From: Streptomyces sp. TN58
GTDB taxonomy: Bacteria > Actinomycetota > Actinomycetes > Streptomycetales > Streptomycetaceae
NCBI RefSeq assembly: GCF_001941845.1
Contig: NZ_CP018870.1
Coordinates: 310,001 to 374,000 of the forward strand
Reading direction: 5' to 3'
Length of the DNA stretch: 64,000 nt
The translations under genes and the position numbers were made by a program. The notes beneath the pieces were generated by a model that was not told the DNA's origin, ran no database searches, and saw only the letters and a list, made by a program, of their open reading frames with translations. Positions 39,476-48,714 of this stretch are shown here, piece after piece (within the stretch, counting starts at the first letter, position 1; every line of letters starts with the position of its first letter).

Positions 39476-41065
39476 ATGCCTGACGCTGTGGTGATCGGCG
39501 CCGGCCCCAACGGGCTGGTGGCCGCGAACGTGCTGGTCGACGCCGGGTGGAGCGTGGAGGTGCTGGAGGCCCAGGAGGAGCCGGGCGGCGCCGTGCGCAG
39601 CGACCGGGGGGTGCATCCCAACTACGTGTCCGACCTCTTCAGCGCCTTCTACCCGCTCGCGGCGGCCTCCCCGGTCCTCGCGCGGCTCGATCTCGGCGCC
39701 GAGGGCCTGCGCTGGAGCCACGCTCCGTCCGTACTGGCCCACCCCCTGCCGGACGGCCGGTGCGCGGTGCTGGAGCGCCGGGTCGAGGACACCTGTGCCG
39801 GCCTGGCCGGATTCGCCGCCGGCGACGCCGACGCGTGGATGGGCCTGTACCGGACGTGGAGCCGGCTCGGGCCGGACCTCGTCCAGGCCCTGTTCACGCC
39901 CTTCCCGCCGGTCCGGTCCGGTCTGCGGCTGGCCGGCGGGCTCCGCGCCTGCGGGGGGCTGCGGCTGGCCCGGCAGCTGGCCCTGCCGGTACGCCGCCTG
40001 GGCGAGGAGGAGTTCGCCGGTGAGGGCGGTCGGCTCCTGCTGGCCGGCAACGCCCTGCACGCCGATCTGGCCCCCGAGGCGGCGGGCAGCGGCGGATTCG
40101 GCTGGCTGATGTCGATGCTCGGGCAGAGCCACGGCTTCCCGGTCCCCGCAGGAGGGGCCGGCGCCCTCACGGCGGCGCTGGTGAGCCGGCTGCGGAGCCG
40201 CGGCGGCGTACTGCGCTGCGGGGAGCGGGTCACCGGTGTCCTCGTGCGCGGGGGTACCGCCGTCGGGGTCAGGACCGCGGGCGGTGAGACGGTGGGCGCG
40301 GGCCGGGCGGTGCTGGCCGACACCTCGGCGCCGGCCCTGTACCGGGACCTGGTCGGCGAGGAGCACCTGCCGTCCCGCCTGGTACGGGACCTGGGGCGGT
40401 TCCACTGGGACTTCGCGACCTTCAAGGTCGACTGGGCGCTGACCGGCCCGGTGCCGTGGACGGCGCCGGGAGCGGTCGGCGCGGGAACCGTCCACCTCGC
40501 CCGGGGTGTCGACGGCCTGACCCGCTTCGCCGCCCAGATCGCCGCGGGGCAGGTCCCCGACGAGCCGTTCACGCTCTTCGGCCAGATGACCACCGCGGAT
40601 CCCGGCCGGTCGCCGGCCGGTACCGAGTCGGCGTGGGCGTACACCCACCTTCCGCAGGACGTCGCCGGCGATGCCGGACCCGACGGCATCACCGGCCGCT
40701 GGGACGCCCGCGAGGAGCAGGCCATGGCGGACCGCGTCGAAGCCCAGGTGGAACGCTTCGCACCCGGTTTCCGTGACCGGATCGGCGCGCGCCGCATCCT
40801 GGCCCCCGCCACCCTGCAGGCCATGGACGAGAACCTGCGCAACGGCGCCGTCAACAACGGCACCACCGCGCTGCACCAGCAGGCGGTCTTCCGGCCCACG
40901 CCCGGGACCGGCCGGCCCGAGACTCCCGTGAAGCGGCTCTACCTGGCCTCCGCGGCGGCGCACCCCGGCGGCGGGGTCCACGGCGCGCCGGGCGCGAACG
41001 CCGCCCGAGCCGCCCTGCGCCGTCACGGGCTTCCGGCCGTACTCCGCCGGCCCCGGGGCGCCTGA
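39476..41065 (+). CDS. CrtI/PYROXD2-like FAD oxidoreductase
   Basis: 529 residues from ATG 39476 (GCGGAGG upstream). The dinucleotide-binding start VVIGAGPNGLVAANVLVDAGWSVEVLEAQEEPGGAVRS is typical of the phytoene-desaturase/amine-oxidase superfamily; the C-terminal FAD closing motif is LYLASAAAHPGGGVHGAPGANAARAAL. The middle (FGWLMSMLGQSHGFPVPAGGAGALTAALVSRL) matches the same fold. This subgroup is usually annotated NAD(P)/FAD-dependent oxidoreductase, with no proven substrate and no carotenoid genes here. Probably cytosolic or membrane-peripheral. Monocistronic. Confidence 0.88.
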   Translation: MPDAVVIGAGPNGLVAANVLVDAGWSVEVLEAQEEPGGAVRSDRGVHPNYVSDLFSAFYPLAAASPVLARLDLGAEGLRWSHAPSVLAHPLPDGRCAVLERRVEDTCAGLAGFAAGDADAWMGLYRTWSRLGPDLVQALFTPFPPVRSGLRLAGGLRACGGLRLARQLALPVRRLGEEEFAGEGGRLLLAGNALHADLAPEAAGSGGFGWLMSMLGQSHGFPVPAGGAGALTAALVSRLRSRGGVLRCGERVTGVLVRGGTAVGVRTAGGETVGAGRAVLADTSAPALYRDLVGEEHLPSRLVRDLGRFHWDFATFKVDWALTGPVPWTAPGAVGAGTVHLARGVDGLTRFAAQIAAGQVPDEPFTLFGQMTTADPGRSPAGTESAWAYTHLPQDVAGDAGPDGITGRWDAREEQAMADRVEAQVERFAPGFRDRIGARRILAPATLQAMDENLRNGAVNNGTTALHQQAVFRPTPGTGRPETPVKRLYLASAAAHPGGGVHGAPGANAARAALRRHGLPAVLRRPRGA

Positions 41066-41110
41066 CGGCCGGGTACGGCCAGCCCCGGCGACCGGCGTGA
41101 GCGCTGAGCG

Positions 41111-41317
41111 CTATTCGGGCATCCCGGCGTCGCCGGTCTTCTCGGCGGCCCGGCGCTGCGCGCCGCTGTTCGGGGTCAGCGCGTCACCGGCCTCGCCCTC
41201 GTTCGTCTCGGCGAGGGCGGCTTCGTCCGCCTCCCTGCGGGCCTCCGCGTCGCCGCTTTCGCCGGGCGCCTGTGAGGGAGGGGTGGTCCGGCCCGGCTGC
41301 TGCGTCTGCTTGCTCAT
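41111..41317 (-). CDS. Small acidic disordered protein (68 aa)
   Basis: MSKQTQQPGRTTPPSQAPGESGDAEARREADEAALAETNEGEAGDALTPNSGAQRRAAEKTGDAGMPE in composition: no hydrophobic core, rich in Glu/Ala/Gly. It looks hydrophilin-like. The ATG at 41317 is preceded by a SigB-type promoter candidate at 41359-41383. No family recognised. Confidence 0.6.
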   Translation of the reverse strand: MSKQTQQPGRTTPPSQAPGESGDAEARREADEAALAETNEGEAGDALTPNSGAQRRAAEKTGDAGMPE

Positions 41318-41358
41318 CGCGCTCCGATCCTGTGCGTCGTCGTCATACTGGCTCGCGT

Positions 41359-41383
41359 CTGCCCGGTCCGGGCCACCGCACGC
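41359..41383 (-). promoter_or_regulatory. SigB-type promoter candidate for the gene at 41317
   Basis: GCGT, 15-nt spacer, GGGCAG, then ACGCG on the minus strand; about 42 nt to the ATG. Confidence 0.55.
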
Positions 41384-42499
41384 TCACGCCTTGAGCGTGA
41401 GCTCCGCGCAGCGGGTGGCGACGGACCCGAGGCTGTGCCCGTCGGCGTGGAGGCGCCGCTGGATGCGGGCGCCGTTCCCCCTCTCGTGCAGGTGCGCCAG
41501 GGCCTCGCGGACGCGTTCGTCGTCACCGTGGTCCTTCAGCGCCTCGCGCACATGCCGGTACAGGGCTTCGACGGCGTCTTCGGCGCTCGTCTCGCGCATG
41601 GTGCCGGGGTGCAGCAGCGGCCCGTCCAGGCCCGAGCGGGCGGCCCGCCACGAGGCGAGGCGCAGCAGGCTCGTGGCGACCCGGGCCGGAGGCCGCCCGT
41701 CCTGCCAGGCGCGTGACTCCGTCTCGACGAGGCCGCGGATGAGGGCGGCGAGCAGGACCGGTGTGGCGGCGTCCAGGCAGACGTCGGCGACGCGGACCTC
41801 CACGGTGGGGTAGGAGGCCGACAGCCTGGCGTCGAAGTAGATCATGCCCTCGTCGCGCAGCACTCCGGTGCCGGTCATCTCGCGGACCTGCTCGTGGTAG
41901 CGGTCGGCGGAGCCGAAGATCCCGACGGGGCCGGCGGAGGGCCACCGGTTCCACACCCGGCTGCGGTAGCCGGCGTAGCCGCTGTCCTCGCCCTGCCAGA
42001 AGGGGGAGTTCGCGCTCATCGCCGCCAGTACGGCCAGCCAGGGCCTGATGCGGTCCAGGACGGCGACGCCCTCCTCGTCCGATGCGACGGACACGTGGAC
42101 GTGGCAGCCGCAGGTGAGCTGTTCCTGCGCCGTGAGGCCGAACTGCTCGGCCACCCAGCGGTAGCGCCGGCCGGCGCTGAACGACGGCTGTACGGGGAGC
42201 GGCGAGGTGGCGACCGCCGCGACCACGGCGCCGGCACTCGCGGCATGGCGGGCCGCCTCGCCCCGGATCCGGATGATCTCCTCGTGGAGTTCACCCATCT
42301 CGGTGATCGGTTTGGTGGCGAACTCCAGCTGCTCCTTGTGCAGTTCCTTCTCGAACTCGTGCTCCGCCCCGCCGTCGGCGCCGGAGCGCTGCCAGCTCTG
42401 GCGCTCCGCGGCCGCCAGGACCGTCCCCGACACGGCGAGTGGAGCCCCGCTGTCGGCGTCCACCAGCAGCAGTTCTTCTTCCACGCCTACGCTTCGCAT
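41384..42499 (-). CDS. YbdK-type carboxylate-amine ligase (glutamate-cysteine ligase family 2)
   Basis: 371 residues. Opening MRSVGVEEELLLVDADSGAPL with the metal-binding V-E-E-E-L, then EFEKELHKEQLEFATKPITEMGELHEEI, CGCHVHVSVASDEEGVAVLDRIRPWLAVLAAMSANSPFWQGEDSGYAGYRSRVWNRWPSAGP, and YFDARLSASYPTVEVRVADVCLD. These are the diagnostic blocks of the YbdK/GshA-like ATP-dependent ligases. Weak gamma-glutamylcysteine synthesis is reported for E. coli YbdK; actinobacterial members are mostly unassigned, and Streptomyces uses mycothiol. Promoter candidate at 42538-42562. Confidence 0.9.
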   Translation of the reverse strand: MRSVGVEEELLLVDADSGAPLAVSGTVLAAAERQSWQRSGADGGAEHEFEKELHKEQLEFATKPITEMGELHEEIIRIRGEAARHAASAGAVVAAVATSPLPVQPSFSAGRRYRWVAEQFGLTAQEQLTCGCHVHVSVASDEEGVAVLDRIRPWLAVLAAMSANSPFWQGEDSGYAGYRSRVWNRWPSAGPVGIFGSADRYHEQVREMTGTGVLRDEGMIYFDARLSASYPTVEVRVADVCLDAATPVLLAALIRGLVETESRAWQDGRPPARVATSLLRLASWRAARSGLDGPLLHPGTMRETSAEDAVEALYRHVREALKDHGDDERVREALAHLHERGNGARIQRRLHADGHSLGSVATRCAELTLKA

Positions 42500-42537
42500 G
42501 TCGCCGCCTGTGCATCGATCTGTCAGATGCCCCGCAC

Positions 42538-42562
42538 CTGCCCCGGCTGTTCCCGGCCATGC
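42538..42562 (-). promoter_or_regulatory. SigB-type promoter candidate for the YbdK-type gene
   Basis: GCAT, 15-nt spacer, GGGCAG on the minus strand; about 38 nt before the ATG at 42499. Confidence 0.6.
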
Positions 42563-42695
42563 GGACGCCGCGGCCGTGCCCGCGCCGGACGGGCCCGGGC
42601 CGGGTGAACCAGGGCCGCGGGGGACGGTCTTGCCCTGCGCGGGCCGCTAGGCTTCCCGCACTGCCGGTTCACGGTCGCGCACAGGGAGTGAGATC

Positions 42696-45600
42696 TTGCA
42701 GCTCGGGGGGCGAGGGGTCTGGCAGACGCGCGCGGGCGCGATCCAGCCGCCGTATGCCGGCGACCATCTGTGCCGGCTGCTCCATCTCGCGGCCGGGGCG
42801 CTGCCGCTGCTCCTGTGGTGGCACGATCAGCCCGCGTCGGCGGCCATGGGCCTGGTGCTGGCCCTCCTGGTCTTCGGGCGGATCCTGCTCCTCGATCTGC
42901 GGTTACGGGTGTTCGTCCGACTGCTGCGCGGACGTGAGCGCCTGAAGCGGGTGCTGGTCCTCCTGTCGGCGGGCGGGGCGCTGGCCCTGTGGCCTGAGTC
43001 CTGGCTCGGCGCTCTGGGATCGCAAGGGGCCGTCGTGTCCCGGCCGTCCGCGGGCTGGGCGCTGACCCTGCTCCTGGTGACGGCTCTCGGCTGTCTGCAG
43101 GAATGGCGCACGTGGCCGGACGTCAGAGGCGTCCCGTCCCCCAGGCTGGAGCCCTTCCGGATGCTGCGCGGGCTGCTGGGGCGCGGCTGGGGGCCGGCGC
43201 TCCTGGCGGTCACCCATCCCGGCGCGCCCGGCCTGCTGGTGCCGGCGGTCGCGGTCATGGCGGCCGAGCTGGCCTTCTCCGCCTACGCGGCCCGTACCGG
43301 GGACTGGCGGCTGCGGGTGCTCCACGCGGTGCGCCTCCCGCTCCTGCCCGCTTTCCGCGTCCCTTGGATCCAGGGCTCCGTCGTCGGATCGTGGGCCTAC
43401 GACGCGGTGATCCGTCGCCCCCGGCGGCCGGATCTGGCGCCGTGGGAGTTGATGCTGCGTCATGACGAGGTGCTGGCGGGCTCCGCCGGCCACGACCTCG
43501 TGGTCAGGACCTGGCGGGCGAACGCCGCCGCGCCCACTCCGGACGCGGAGCCCTGGGTGAGCACGGCCGAGGCGTACGCGGACTCCCTGAAGGCCCTCTT
43601 CCAGTACCAGGCGGGCACGGAGATCCCCGCGGCCGAGCGCCGCGGGCTGTTCACGACGTGGCAGACCGTGGCCGCGATGACGGCCATGGCACGGGCCGAG
43701 GTCAGTCTGGCGGCGGGCCTGCTGGACAACGCCGTCCGCAACCGGCGCTACGCGGCCCGGCTCTTCGCCGCCGCCGGCCTCCCGTTGAACGCGGCCGCCG
43801 CCCGGTGCCTCACCGCCGACGTCCTCGCGTTCGAACTGGCCCGCACGGACGAAGCCCTGGCCGAAGTGGACGAGGTGGGCGACCGCTCCACCCTGCCGGC
43901 GGCCCTGCGACGCCTCGCCGAGCTCGTGGAGACCACCGCCGGCCGGACCCGCGGCGACGGCGGCGGGTCCGGCCGCCGCCTCCCGTCGGCCCTGCCGCTG
44001 CGGGCGGCACACGGCCTGTTCGAGGAGCTTCCGACCTGGATTCCCTTCCTGTCCGTCCACCACCGGGAGATCGCCTTCGTGCGACACGTGGATCGGCGCG
44101 CCGCCGAAACGGCGCACCGGCTCGGCCGGCAGCCCGGGGTGACGCTCCCCAGCCCCTACCGGGGCTTCGCCGACATGTACCCGCTCCCGGTCGGCCACGG
44201 CCTGCGCGAGGTCCTGGCCGACGCGCAGCGGTCCCTCGCCCACGGTTCCGTCGAGACGGCCAGGCTCGCGGCCCTGGACGTACTCCAGGTCGCCCGCTCG
44301 GCGGAGGACCTGGCCCAGCAGACCGCCGCCCACCGGCTGCTGGCCCGGACCGCGGCCCGTCTGGGCGACTGGCCCGAGCAGTACTCCCATCTGATCTCCG
44401 TCGTCGCCTCGGTCGAGACGGCACGCGACCGTGTCGCCGACGCCGACCTGCGGATCGATCTCGACCTCGCCCGTCCGTGCGCCGAGCTCGTCGCCCTCGT
44501 CGTGGACCGCCGGGTCCCGGGCGTGCCGCTGACGACGGCGGTGGACCTGGCGGAGCGGGGCCGGTCCCGACTCATGCTGCAGACGATCGGCGGCACCCAC
44601 GACAGCGAACTCCCCTCCGCTTTGAGGGAGTTGCAGCAGCAGGAGCGGAATCTGCTGCGGAGCGTGCGCAGCGACGACCGGATCGGCACCCGCGGCCCGT
44701 ACGGCTTCGCGGTGCTCAACCCCTACTGGGGGCAGGTGGAACGCGCGAAGCTGGAGCGGATCTGGCGGGCCATGGAGGCCACCGGAGCGGCCGGAGCGGC
44801 GTACGTGAGCGGCCGGCGGGGTGCACCGGCGCAGTACGCGGAGTTACGGGACATGCTCCGGCCCGGCGAGGTCCTGTGCGAGTTCGTCAGCGTGGGCGAC
44901 CGCACCGTCGTCCTGCTGGTGCGGGCGGAGCGGGCCGAGCCGGTGGTGGTCGACCTGCGGCTGGACGCGCGGGCGCTCACGCCCGAAAGGCCGGATCCGG
45001 GCCGCCCCGCACCGCCGTGGACCGCCGGCCTGGCGCCACTGGCCCGGGCCCTCGCCGAGCACACACGGCCCGGCGAGGTCATGTGGCTGGTGCCGGACGG
45101 CCCGCTGCACGATCTTCCGCTGCATGCCGTGCCCGTGGAGGGCGCCCCCTGGGGTGAACGCAACCCGATGAGCTGCACTCCGAGTGCGTCGCTCATGCGG
45201 TACAGGCTCGGGCCCGCCGTACGGAGTGAGACACGGACGGCACTGGTCCTGGCCGACTCGCGGGGCGACCTGCCGCACGCCCGGGCCGAGGCGCGGGCCA
45301 TCCGTGCGGTCCTGCCCGCCGCGGAGGTCCACACGGGGGCGGCGGCCGGCCTGGACACCCTGCGGGAACGGCTCTCACAGGCCCGGTACGACGTACTGCA
45401 CCTGGCCTGCCACTGCCGCCTGGACCGGGAACGGCCGTCCCGGTCGGGCCTCCTGCTGGCCGGCGGGGAACTGACCGCCGAGGATCTGCCCACCGTACGG
45501 CTCGACGTCCGCCTGGTCGTGCTCAGCGGCTGCGACACGGGCGCCCAGGAGCAGCGCGCCGGCAACGAACTGATGGGGCTGACAAGGGAGTTCCTGCACG

Positions 45601-46061
45601 CGGGTGCACGCTCCGTCCTGGTGACCCGGTGGCAGGTGGACGACATCTCCAGCGCGCTGTTGATGGCCGACTTCTACCGGCGGATGAAGGACGGCAGCCC
45701 GCTCGCGGCTGCGCTGTCCGCCGCCAGGCGCCGACTGCGGACCATGAGCCTCGATGACGCCCTGGAGCACTGCGAGCGGGAGCGGCGGGGCGAACGGCTG
45801 CGCGCGGCGGACCCGGAGTCCGTACGGTCCCTGAGCCGGGACGTCGCCCGCCTGCGCCTGCGGGCGGGCGACGTCGGCGGCGCCCTCGCGGAGATCGACG
45901 CCCTGCTCGCCGAGACACCCCACGGCTCCCCGCACCGGCGCCCGCTGCTCGTGCTGCGCAACCGGGCCCGCTACGCGCCCGCCCGGCGCGAGCAGCACCT
46001 CCCCGCCTTCGACCACCCGTACTACTGGGCTCCGTTCACCTTGGCAGGAGATTGGCGATGA
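42696..46061 (+). CDS. Membrane-anchored CHAT-domain (caspase-like) protease
   Basis: 1121 residues from TTG 42696 (AGGGAG upstream). Residues 25-215 hold about four to five hydrophobic helices (LLLWWHDQPASAAMGLVLALLVFG, WALTLLLVTALGCLQ, LLVPAVAVMAAELAFSAYA). Residues 240-640 are helical, partly TPR-like (LAAGLLDNAVRNRRYAARLFAAAGLPLNAAAARCL). The C-terminal third is a CHAT peptidase: MWLVPDGPLHDLPLHAVP, then catalytic His906 in YDVLHLACHC and Cys946 in LVVLSGCDTGA, then ELMGLTREFLHAGARSVLVTRWQVDD. Both catalytic residues are intact. It overlaps the next gene (ATGA) in a three-gene operon. CHAT proteases often execute or activate cell-death and defence responses; membrane anchoring here is notable. 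Confidence 0.9.
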   Translation: MQLGGRGVWQTRAGAIQPPYAGDHLCRLLHLAAGALPLLLWWHDQPASAAMGLVLALLVFGRILLLDLRLRVFVRLLRGRERLKRVLVLLSAGGALALWPESWLGALGSQGAVVSRPSAGWALTLLLVTALGCLQEWRTWPDVRGVPSPRLEPFRMLRGLLGRGWGPALLAVTHPGAPGLLVPAVAVMAAELAFSAYAARTGDWRLRVLHAVRLPLLPAFRVPWIQGSVVGSWAYDAVIRRPRRPDLAPWELMLRHDEVLAGSAGHDLVVRTWRANAAAPTPDAEPWVSTAEAYADSLKALFQYQAGTEIPAAERRGLFTTWQTVAAMTAMARAEVSLAAGLLDNAVRNRRYAARLFAAAGLPLNAAAARCLTADVLAFELARTDEALAEVDEVGDRSTLPAALRRLAELVETTAGRTRGDGGGSGRRLPSALPLRAAHGLFEELPTWIPFLSVHHREIAFVRHVDRRAAETAHRLGRQPGVTLPSPYRGFADMYPLPVGHGLREVLADAQRSLAHGSVETARLAALDVLQVARSAEDLAQQTAAHRLLARTAARLGDWPEQYSHLISVVASVETARDRVADADLRIDLDLARPCAELVALVVDRRVPGVPLTTAVDLAERGRSRLMLQTIGGTHDSELPSALRELQQQERNLLRSVRSDDRIGTRGPYGFAVLNPYWGQVERAKLERIWRAMEATGAAGAAYVSGRRGAPAQYAELRDMLRPGEVLCEFVSVGDRTVVLLVRAERAEPVVVDLRLDARALTPERPDPGRPAPPWTAGLAPLARALAEHTRPGEVMWLVPDGPLHDLPLHAVPVEGAPWGERNPMSCTPSASLMRYRLGPAVRSETRTALVLADSRGDLPHARAEARAIRAVLPAAEVHTGAAAGLDTLRERLSQARYDVLHLACHCRLDRERPSRSGLLLAGGELTAEDLPTVRLDVRLVVLSGCDTGAQEQRAGNELMGLTREFLHAGARSVLVTRWQVDDISSALLMADFYRRMKDGSPLAAALSAARRRLRTMSLDDALEHCERERRGERLRAADPESVRSLSRDVARLRLRAGDVGGALAEIDALLAETPHGSPHRRPLLVLRNRARYAPARREQHLPAFDHPYYWAPFTLAGDWR

Positions 46062-46597
46062 CCCTCGACGAGCTGCCCCTCGCCCCCGTCAGCACCCGTC
46101 CCGACGCGGCGACGGACGGGTACGTCGTGACCCTGGACGCGGCGGGCGTGCCCACCGGTCTGGGGGTCGCCGCGCCCCCGGGCACCCCGCCCGCGGGCAC
46201 CGCGGCCCCGGCATCCGCCGCCGGCGGGAGCCTGCCGCCCGCCGTGCTCCTGCCCGCACACCTCACCCTGGACGAACTCCTCACCGGCGAGGCCGTCACC
46301 CTGCTCCCGCTGAACCCCTTCGGCGCCGTCGTGATCGGCCCCCGCGGCGTCCTGGGCGTCCTGGAACACCCGACGATCGCACGCCACGCCGCCGGGGTGC
46401 ACGTACCGCCGGGCCGTACCAGGTCCGACCTCGCCCACCCCGAGGACGGGGTCCTGCCGGGCGCGGTCGGGGTGCCCGTCGCCCGGGTCCTGTGCCGGTG
46501 CGGCCGGTTGAACCAGGTCACCTTGTACGACCCCGACTACCCTCCGGCGTGTACCGGCGACGAGTCGGCCCATCCGCTCGAACCGCGGGAGCGGTGA
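46058..46597 (+). CDS. Unknown CHAT-operon protein with C-terminal zinc-ribbon-like motif
   Basis: 179 residues from ATG 46058, overlapping the CHAT stop, with AGGAG upstream. No transmembrane helix. An N-terminal Pro/Ala/Thr-rich region is followed by a central beta-like part (NPFGAVVIGPRGVLGVLEHPTIARHAAGV) and a C-terminal LCRCGRLNQVTLYDPDYPPACTGDESAHPLEPRER. The C-x-C-G-R-L-N...C spacing looks like a small metal knuckle. I recognise no family. Tight coupling to the protease suggests it is a substrate, adaptor or inhibitor; that is inference. Confidence 0.75.
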   Translation: MTLDELPLAPVSTRPDAATDGYVVTLDAAGVPTGLGVAAPPGTPPAGTAAPASAAGGSLPPAVLLPAHLTLDELLTGEAVTLLPLNPFGAVVIGPRGVLGVLEHPTIARHAAGVHVPPGRTRSDLAHPEDGVLPGAVGVPVARVLCRCGRLNQVTLYDPDYPPACTGDESAHPLEPRER

Positions 46598-46600
46598 GCG

Positions 46601-47602
46601 GTGTTCAGCACCACCCTCGGCGAACTGGCGGTGGTGGCCGGCCGGCGCTCCTTCCGCGGCGTGTTCTTGCCGAGCCTCGTCTTCTGCTGCCTGGCGGCGG
46701 TGGTCCTCGCGGCCGGCCGGGGCTCCGCGCACGGGGCGCTGCACGCATGGCGCCACGGCTCGTGGGAGTCCAAGGTGCTCGTGGCCGCGGGCTTCGCCCT
46801 GGCCCTGGTCTGCCTGACGGCGGCGCTCGGCAGCGCCCAGACCTCGCTGCTCCGGCTGGCGGCGGGCCACTGGGGCCCGCTGGGGCGCCGGACGCTGGGC
46901 CGGATCGGCCGGGGCCACCACCGGCGCGTCATGGGGCGGGCGGACGAAGCCTCCGCCCACGACCGCTACCCTCCGCGCACCCGGACGGGCGACGTCATGC
47001 CCACCCGGCTCGGCAACGCGCTCAAGGCCGCCGAGCTCTACCCCCGCCTGCGGTACGGCATCGACTCGGCCCTGGTGTGGCCACGGCTGCACCCGCTGCT
47101 CCCGGAGCCGTTCCTGCTCGTGCTCGGCTCGGCCCGGACCGGCCTGACGGCCCTGCTCTGCTCCGCCTTCCTGTCCGCGGTCCTGGCGGTCGGCGGCGCC
47201 GGCTACCTGTGGGCCGTCCACGCTCCGACGCCGCTGTTCCTGCTGTGCCTGTGGGGCGGCTGGCTCGCCGCGTGGGTCTGCTACCGCGGCGCCCTGCTGA
47301 GGGCCGCGACCTACGGGCAGCACCTGCGGGTGGCGTTCGACCTGTACCGGGGCCACCTGCTGGAGGCCCTGGGGTGCCCCGCCGGTGACGGCGAGGACGA
47401 ACGCGCGCACTGGCAACGCCTGTGCCTCTTCTGGCACCGCGGTGTCCTGCCCCACCACGCCGCCACCCCCGACCACCCCGCGCCGGCCCCGCCTGCGGAA
47501 CCCTCCCCGGACGCGGGCGGCTTCGCGCCGTCCCTGTCCCACCTGGCGGCGGCGGTGCTCACGGCCGCGGGGATCGCCGGTGCGCTCACCGGCGGCGTGT
47601 GA
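46601..47602 (+). CDS. Multi-pass membrane protein of the CHAT operon
   Basis: 333 residues from GTG 46601, 3 nt after the previous stop. Hydrophobic helices near residues 20-42, 60-85, 180-205 and 208-228, plus a C-terminal one (HLAAAVLTAAGIAGALTGG). A basic cytoplasmic stretch lies between (RRTLGRIGRGHHRRVMGRADEASAHDRYPPRTRTG). No conserved transport or enzyme motif. It could be the membrane target or pore partner of the CHAT protease, by position only. Confidence 0.75.
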   Translation: MFSTTLGELAVVAGRRSFRGVFLPSLVFCCLAAVVLAAGRGSAHGALHAWRHGSWESKVLVAAGFALALVCLTAALGSAQTSLLRLAAGHWGPLGRRTLGRIGRGHHRRVMGRADEASAHDRYPPRTRTGDVMPTRLGNALKAAELYPRLRYGIDSALVWPRLHPLLPEPFLLVLGSARTGLTALLCSAFLSAVLAVGGAGYLWAVHAPTPLFLLCLWGGWLAAWVCYRGALLRAATYGQHLRVAFDLYRGHLLEALGCPAGDGEDERAHWQRLCLFWHRGVLPHHAATPDHPAPAPPAEPSPDAGGFAPSLSHLAAAVLTAAGIAGALTGGV

Positions 47603-47787
47603 GGCGGCGTAGCGGCTCACCCTCCGCTCCCCGCCGCTGCCCGCGCGCGCCGGGCGCGGCCACTCGGGTGACCTGGGCGCGGCCTGCGGCCCCGTACCCC
47701 CGCGGAAGGGGTCTGCGCCGGGAGGATGACCGCGCCGACGCCGCTCGGTTCAGGTCCGCACATCCGCCGCAGACCCGGAGGACAGAC

Positions 47788-48264
47788 ATGGACGCGATCG
47801 TGCTCCTGCGCGACGACCACAAGACGGTCGAGAAGCTGTTCAAGCAGTTCGAGAAGACCGACGACGAGGACACGGGCGAACGCCGCCGGATCGCCGACGA
47901 AGTGATCGAGGAGCTCACCGTCCACGCGTGGATCGAGGAGCAGATCTTCTACCCCGCCGCCCGTGAGGCCGCACCGGACACCACGGACCACATCCTGGAG
48001 AGCATCGAAGAGCACCACGCCGTCGTGTGGATGCTGTCCGAGATCAAGAACATGGACCCGTCCGACGAGCGCTTCAAGGCGAAGATGAGCGTTCTGATGG
48101 AGAACGTCCGCCACCACGTGGAGGAAGAGGAGAAGGACTGGTTCCCCGAGGTCCGCAAGGCCATGGGCCGCAACCGGCTCACCGAGCTCGGTCAGCAGCT
48201 CGAAGCGGAGAAGCCGAAGGCCCCGCGGGACCCCCTGGCCGTGCCCAGCGCCGCAAGCCGGTGA
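47788..48264 (+). CDS. Hemerythrin-domain protein
   Basis: 158 residues, ATG 47788 after CGGAGGAC. Four-helix bundle ligands are visible: LRDDHKTVEKLFKQFEK (first His), HAWIEEQIFYPA (His and Glu), SIEEHHAVVWMLSEI (His) and VRHHVEEEEKDWFPEV (His, Glu/Asp). The di-iron site should bind O2 or sense redox or NO in the cytosol. The C-terminal tail AEKPKAPRDPLAVPSAASR is disordered. Its stop overlaps the start of the next gene (GTGA), the first of three such couplings. The gap 47603-47787 before it shows no clear promoter. Confidence 0.93.
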   Translation: MDAIVLLRDDHKTVEKLFKQFEKTDDEDTGERRRIADEVIEELTVHAWIEEQIFYPAAREAAPDTTDHILESIEEHHAVVWMLSEIKNMDPSDERFKAKMSVLMENVRHHVEEEEKDWFPEVRKAMGRNRLTELGQQLEAEKPKAPRDPLAVPSAASR

Positions 48265-48713
48265 CAGCCGCCGGTCCGGGGCTCCGACCCAGCCCTCGCC
48301 GGGGCGCTCGCGGGCCGCTCGGCGCCGGGGTACTGGCCGCGGCGGCGCTGTCGCTCCTCACGGGCTGCGGAGCCTCGGCAGTGCGGGTGGACGGCGCACG
48401 CGACGCGGCCCGCGCCTTCGAACAGGCACTGTCCTTGCGTGACTACACCGGGGCGTGCCGGCTGCTGGCCCCCGCGACCCGCGCCCAGCTGGAGCAGGAC
48501 GGGAAGCAGGCGTGCGCGCGGGCGCTGGGGAGCGAGGAGCTGCCGGTGTCGGCTGCGCTGGGGGCGACGGAGGTCTACGGGCGGATGGCCCTGGTCCGCG
48601 CCGAAGGGGACACGCTGTTCCTGTCCCTGTTCACCGGCGGCTGGCGGGTGGTGGCGGCCGGCTGCACCCCTCGGGGCGACGCGCCGTACCAGTGCCTGGT
48701 GAAGGGCGGCTGA
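48261..48713 (+). CDS. Lipoprotein, NTF2/DUF4878-like
   Basis: 150 residues from GTG 48261 overlapping the hemerythrin stop. Signal ALGAGVLAAAALSLLTGCG-type with lipobox L-T-G-C. The mature part, ARDAARAFEQALSLRDYTGACRLLAPATRAQLEQDGKQACARAL, is typical of small NTF2-like lipoproteins, and the ending VYGRMALVRAEGDTLFLSLFTGGWRVVAAGCTP has two more Cys. Exposed on the outer membrane face. Coupled to hemerythrin upstream and to a 27-residue membrane peptide downstream. Confidence 0.8.
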   Translation: MTAAGPGLRPSPRRGARGPLGAGVLAAAALSLLTGCGASAVRVDGARDAARAFEQALSLRDYTGACRLLAPATRAQLEQDGKQACARALGSEELPVSAALGATEVYGRMALVRAEGDTLFLSLFTGGWRVVAAGCTPRGDAPYQCLVKGG

Positions 48714-48714
48714 C

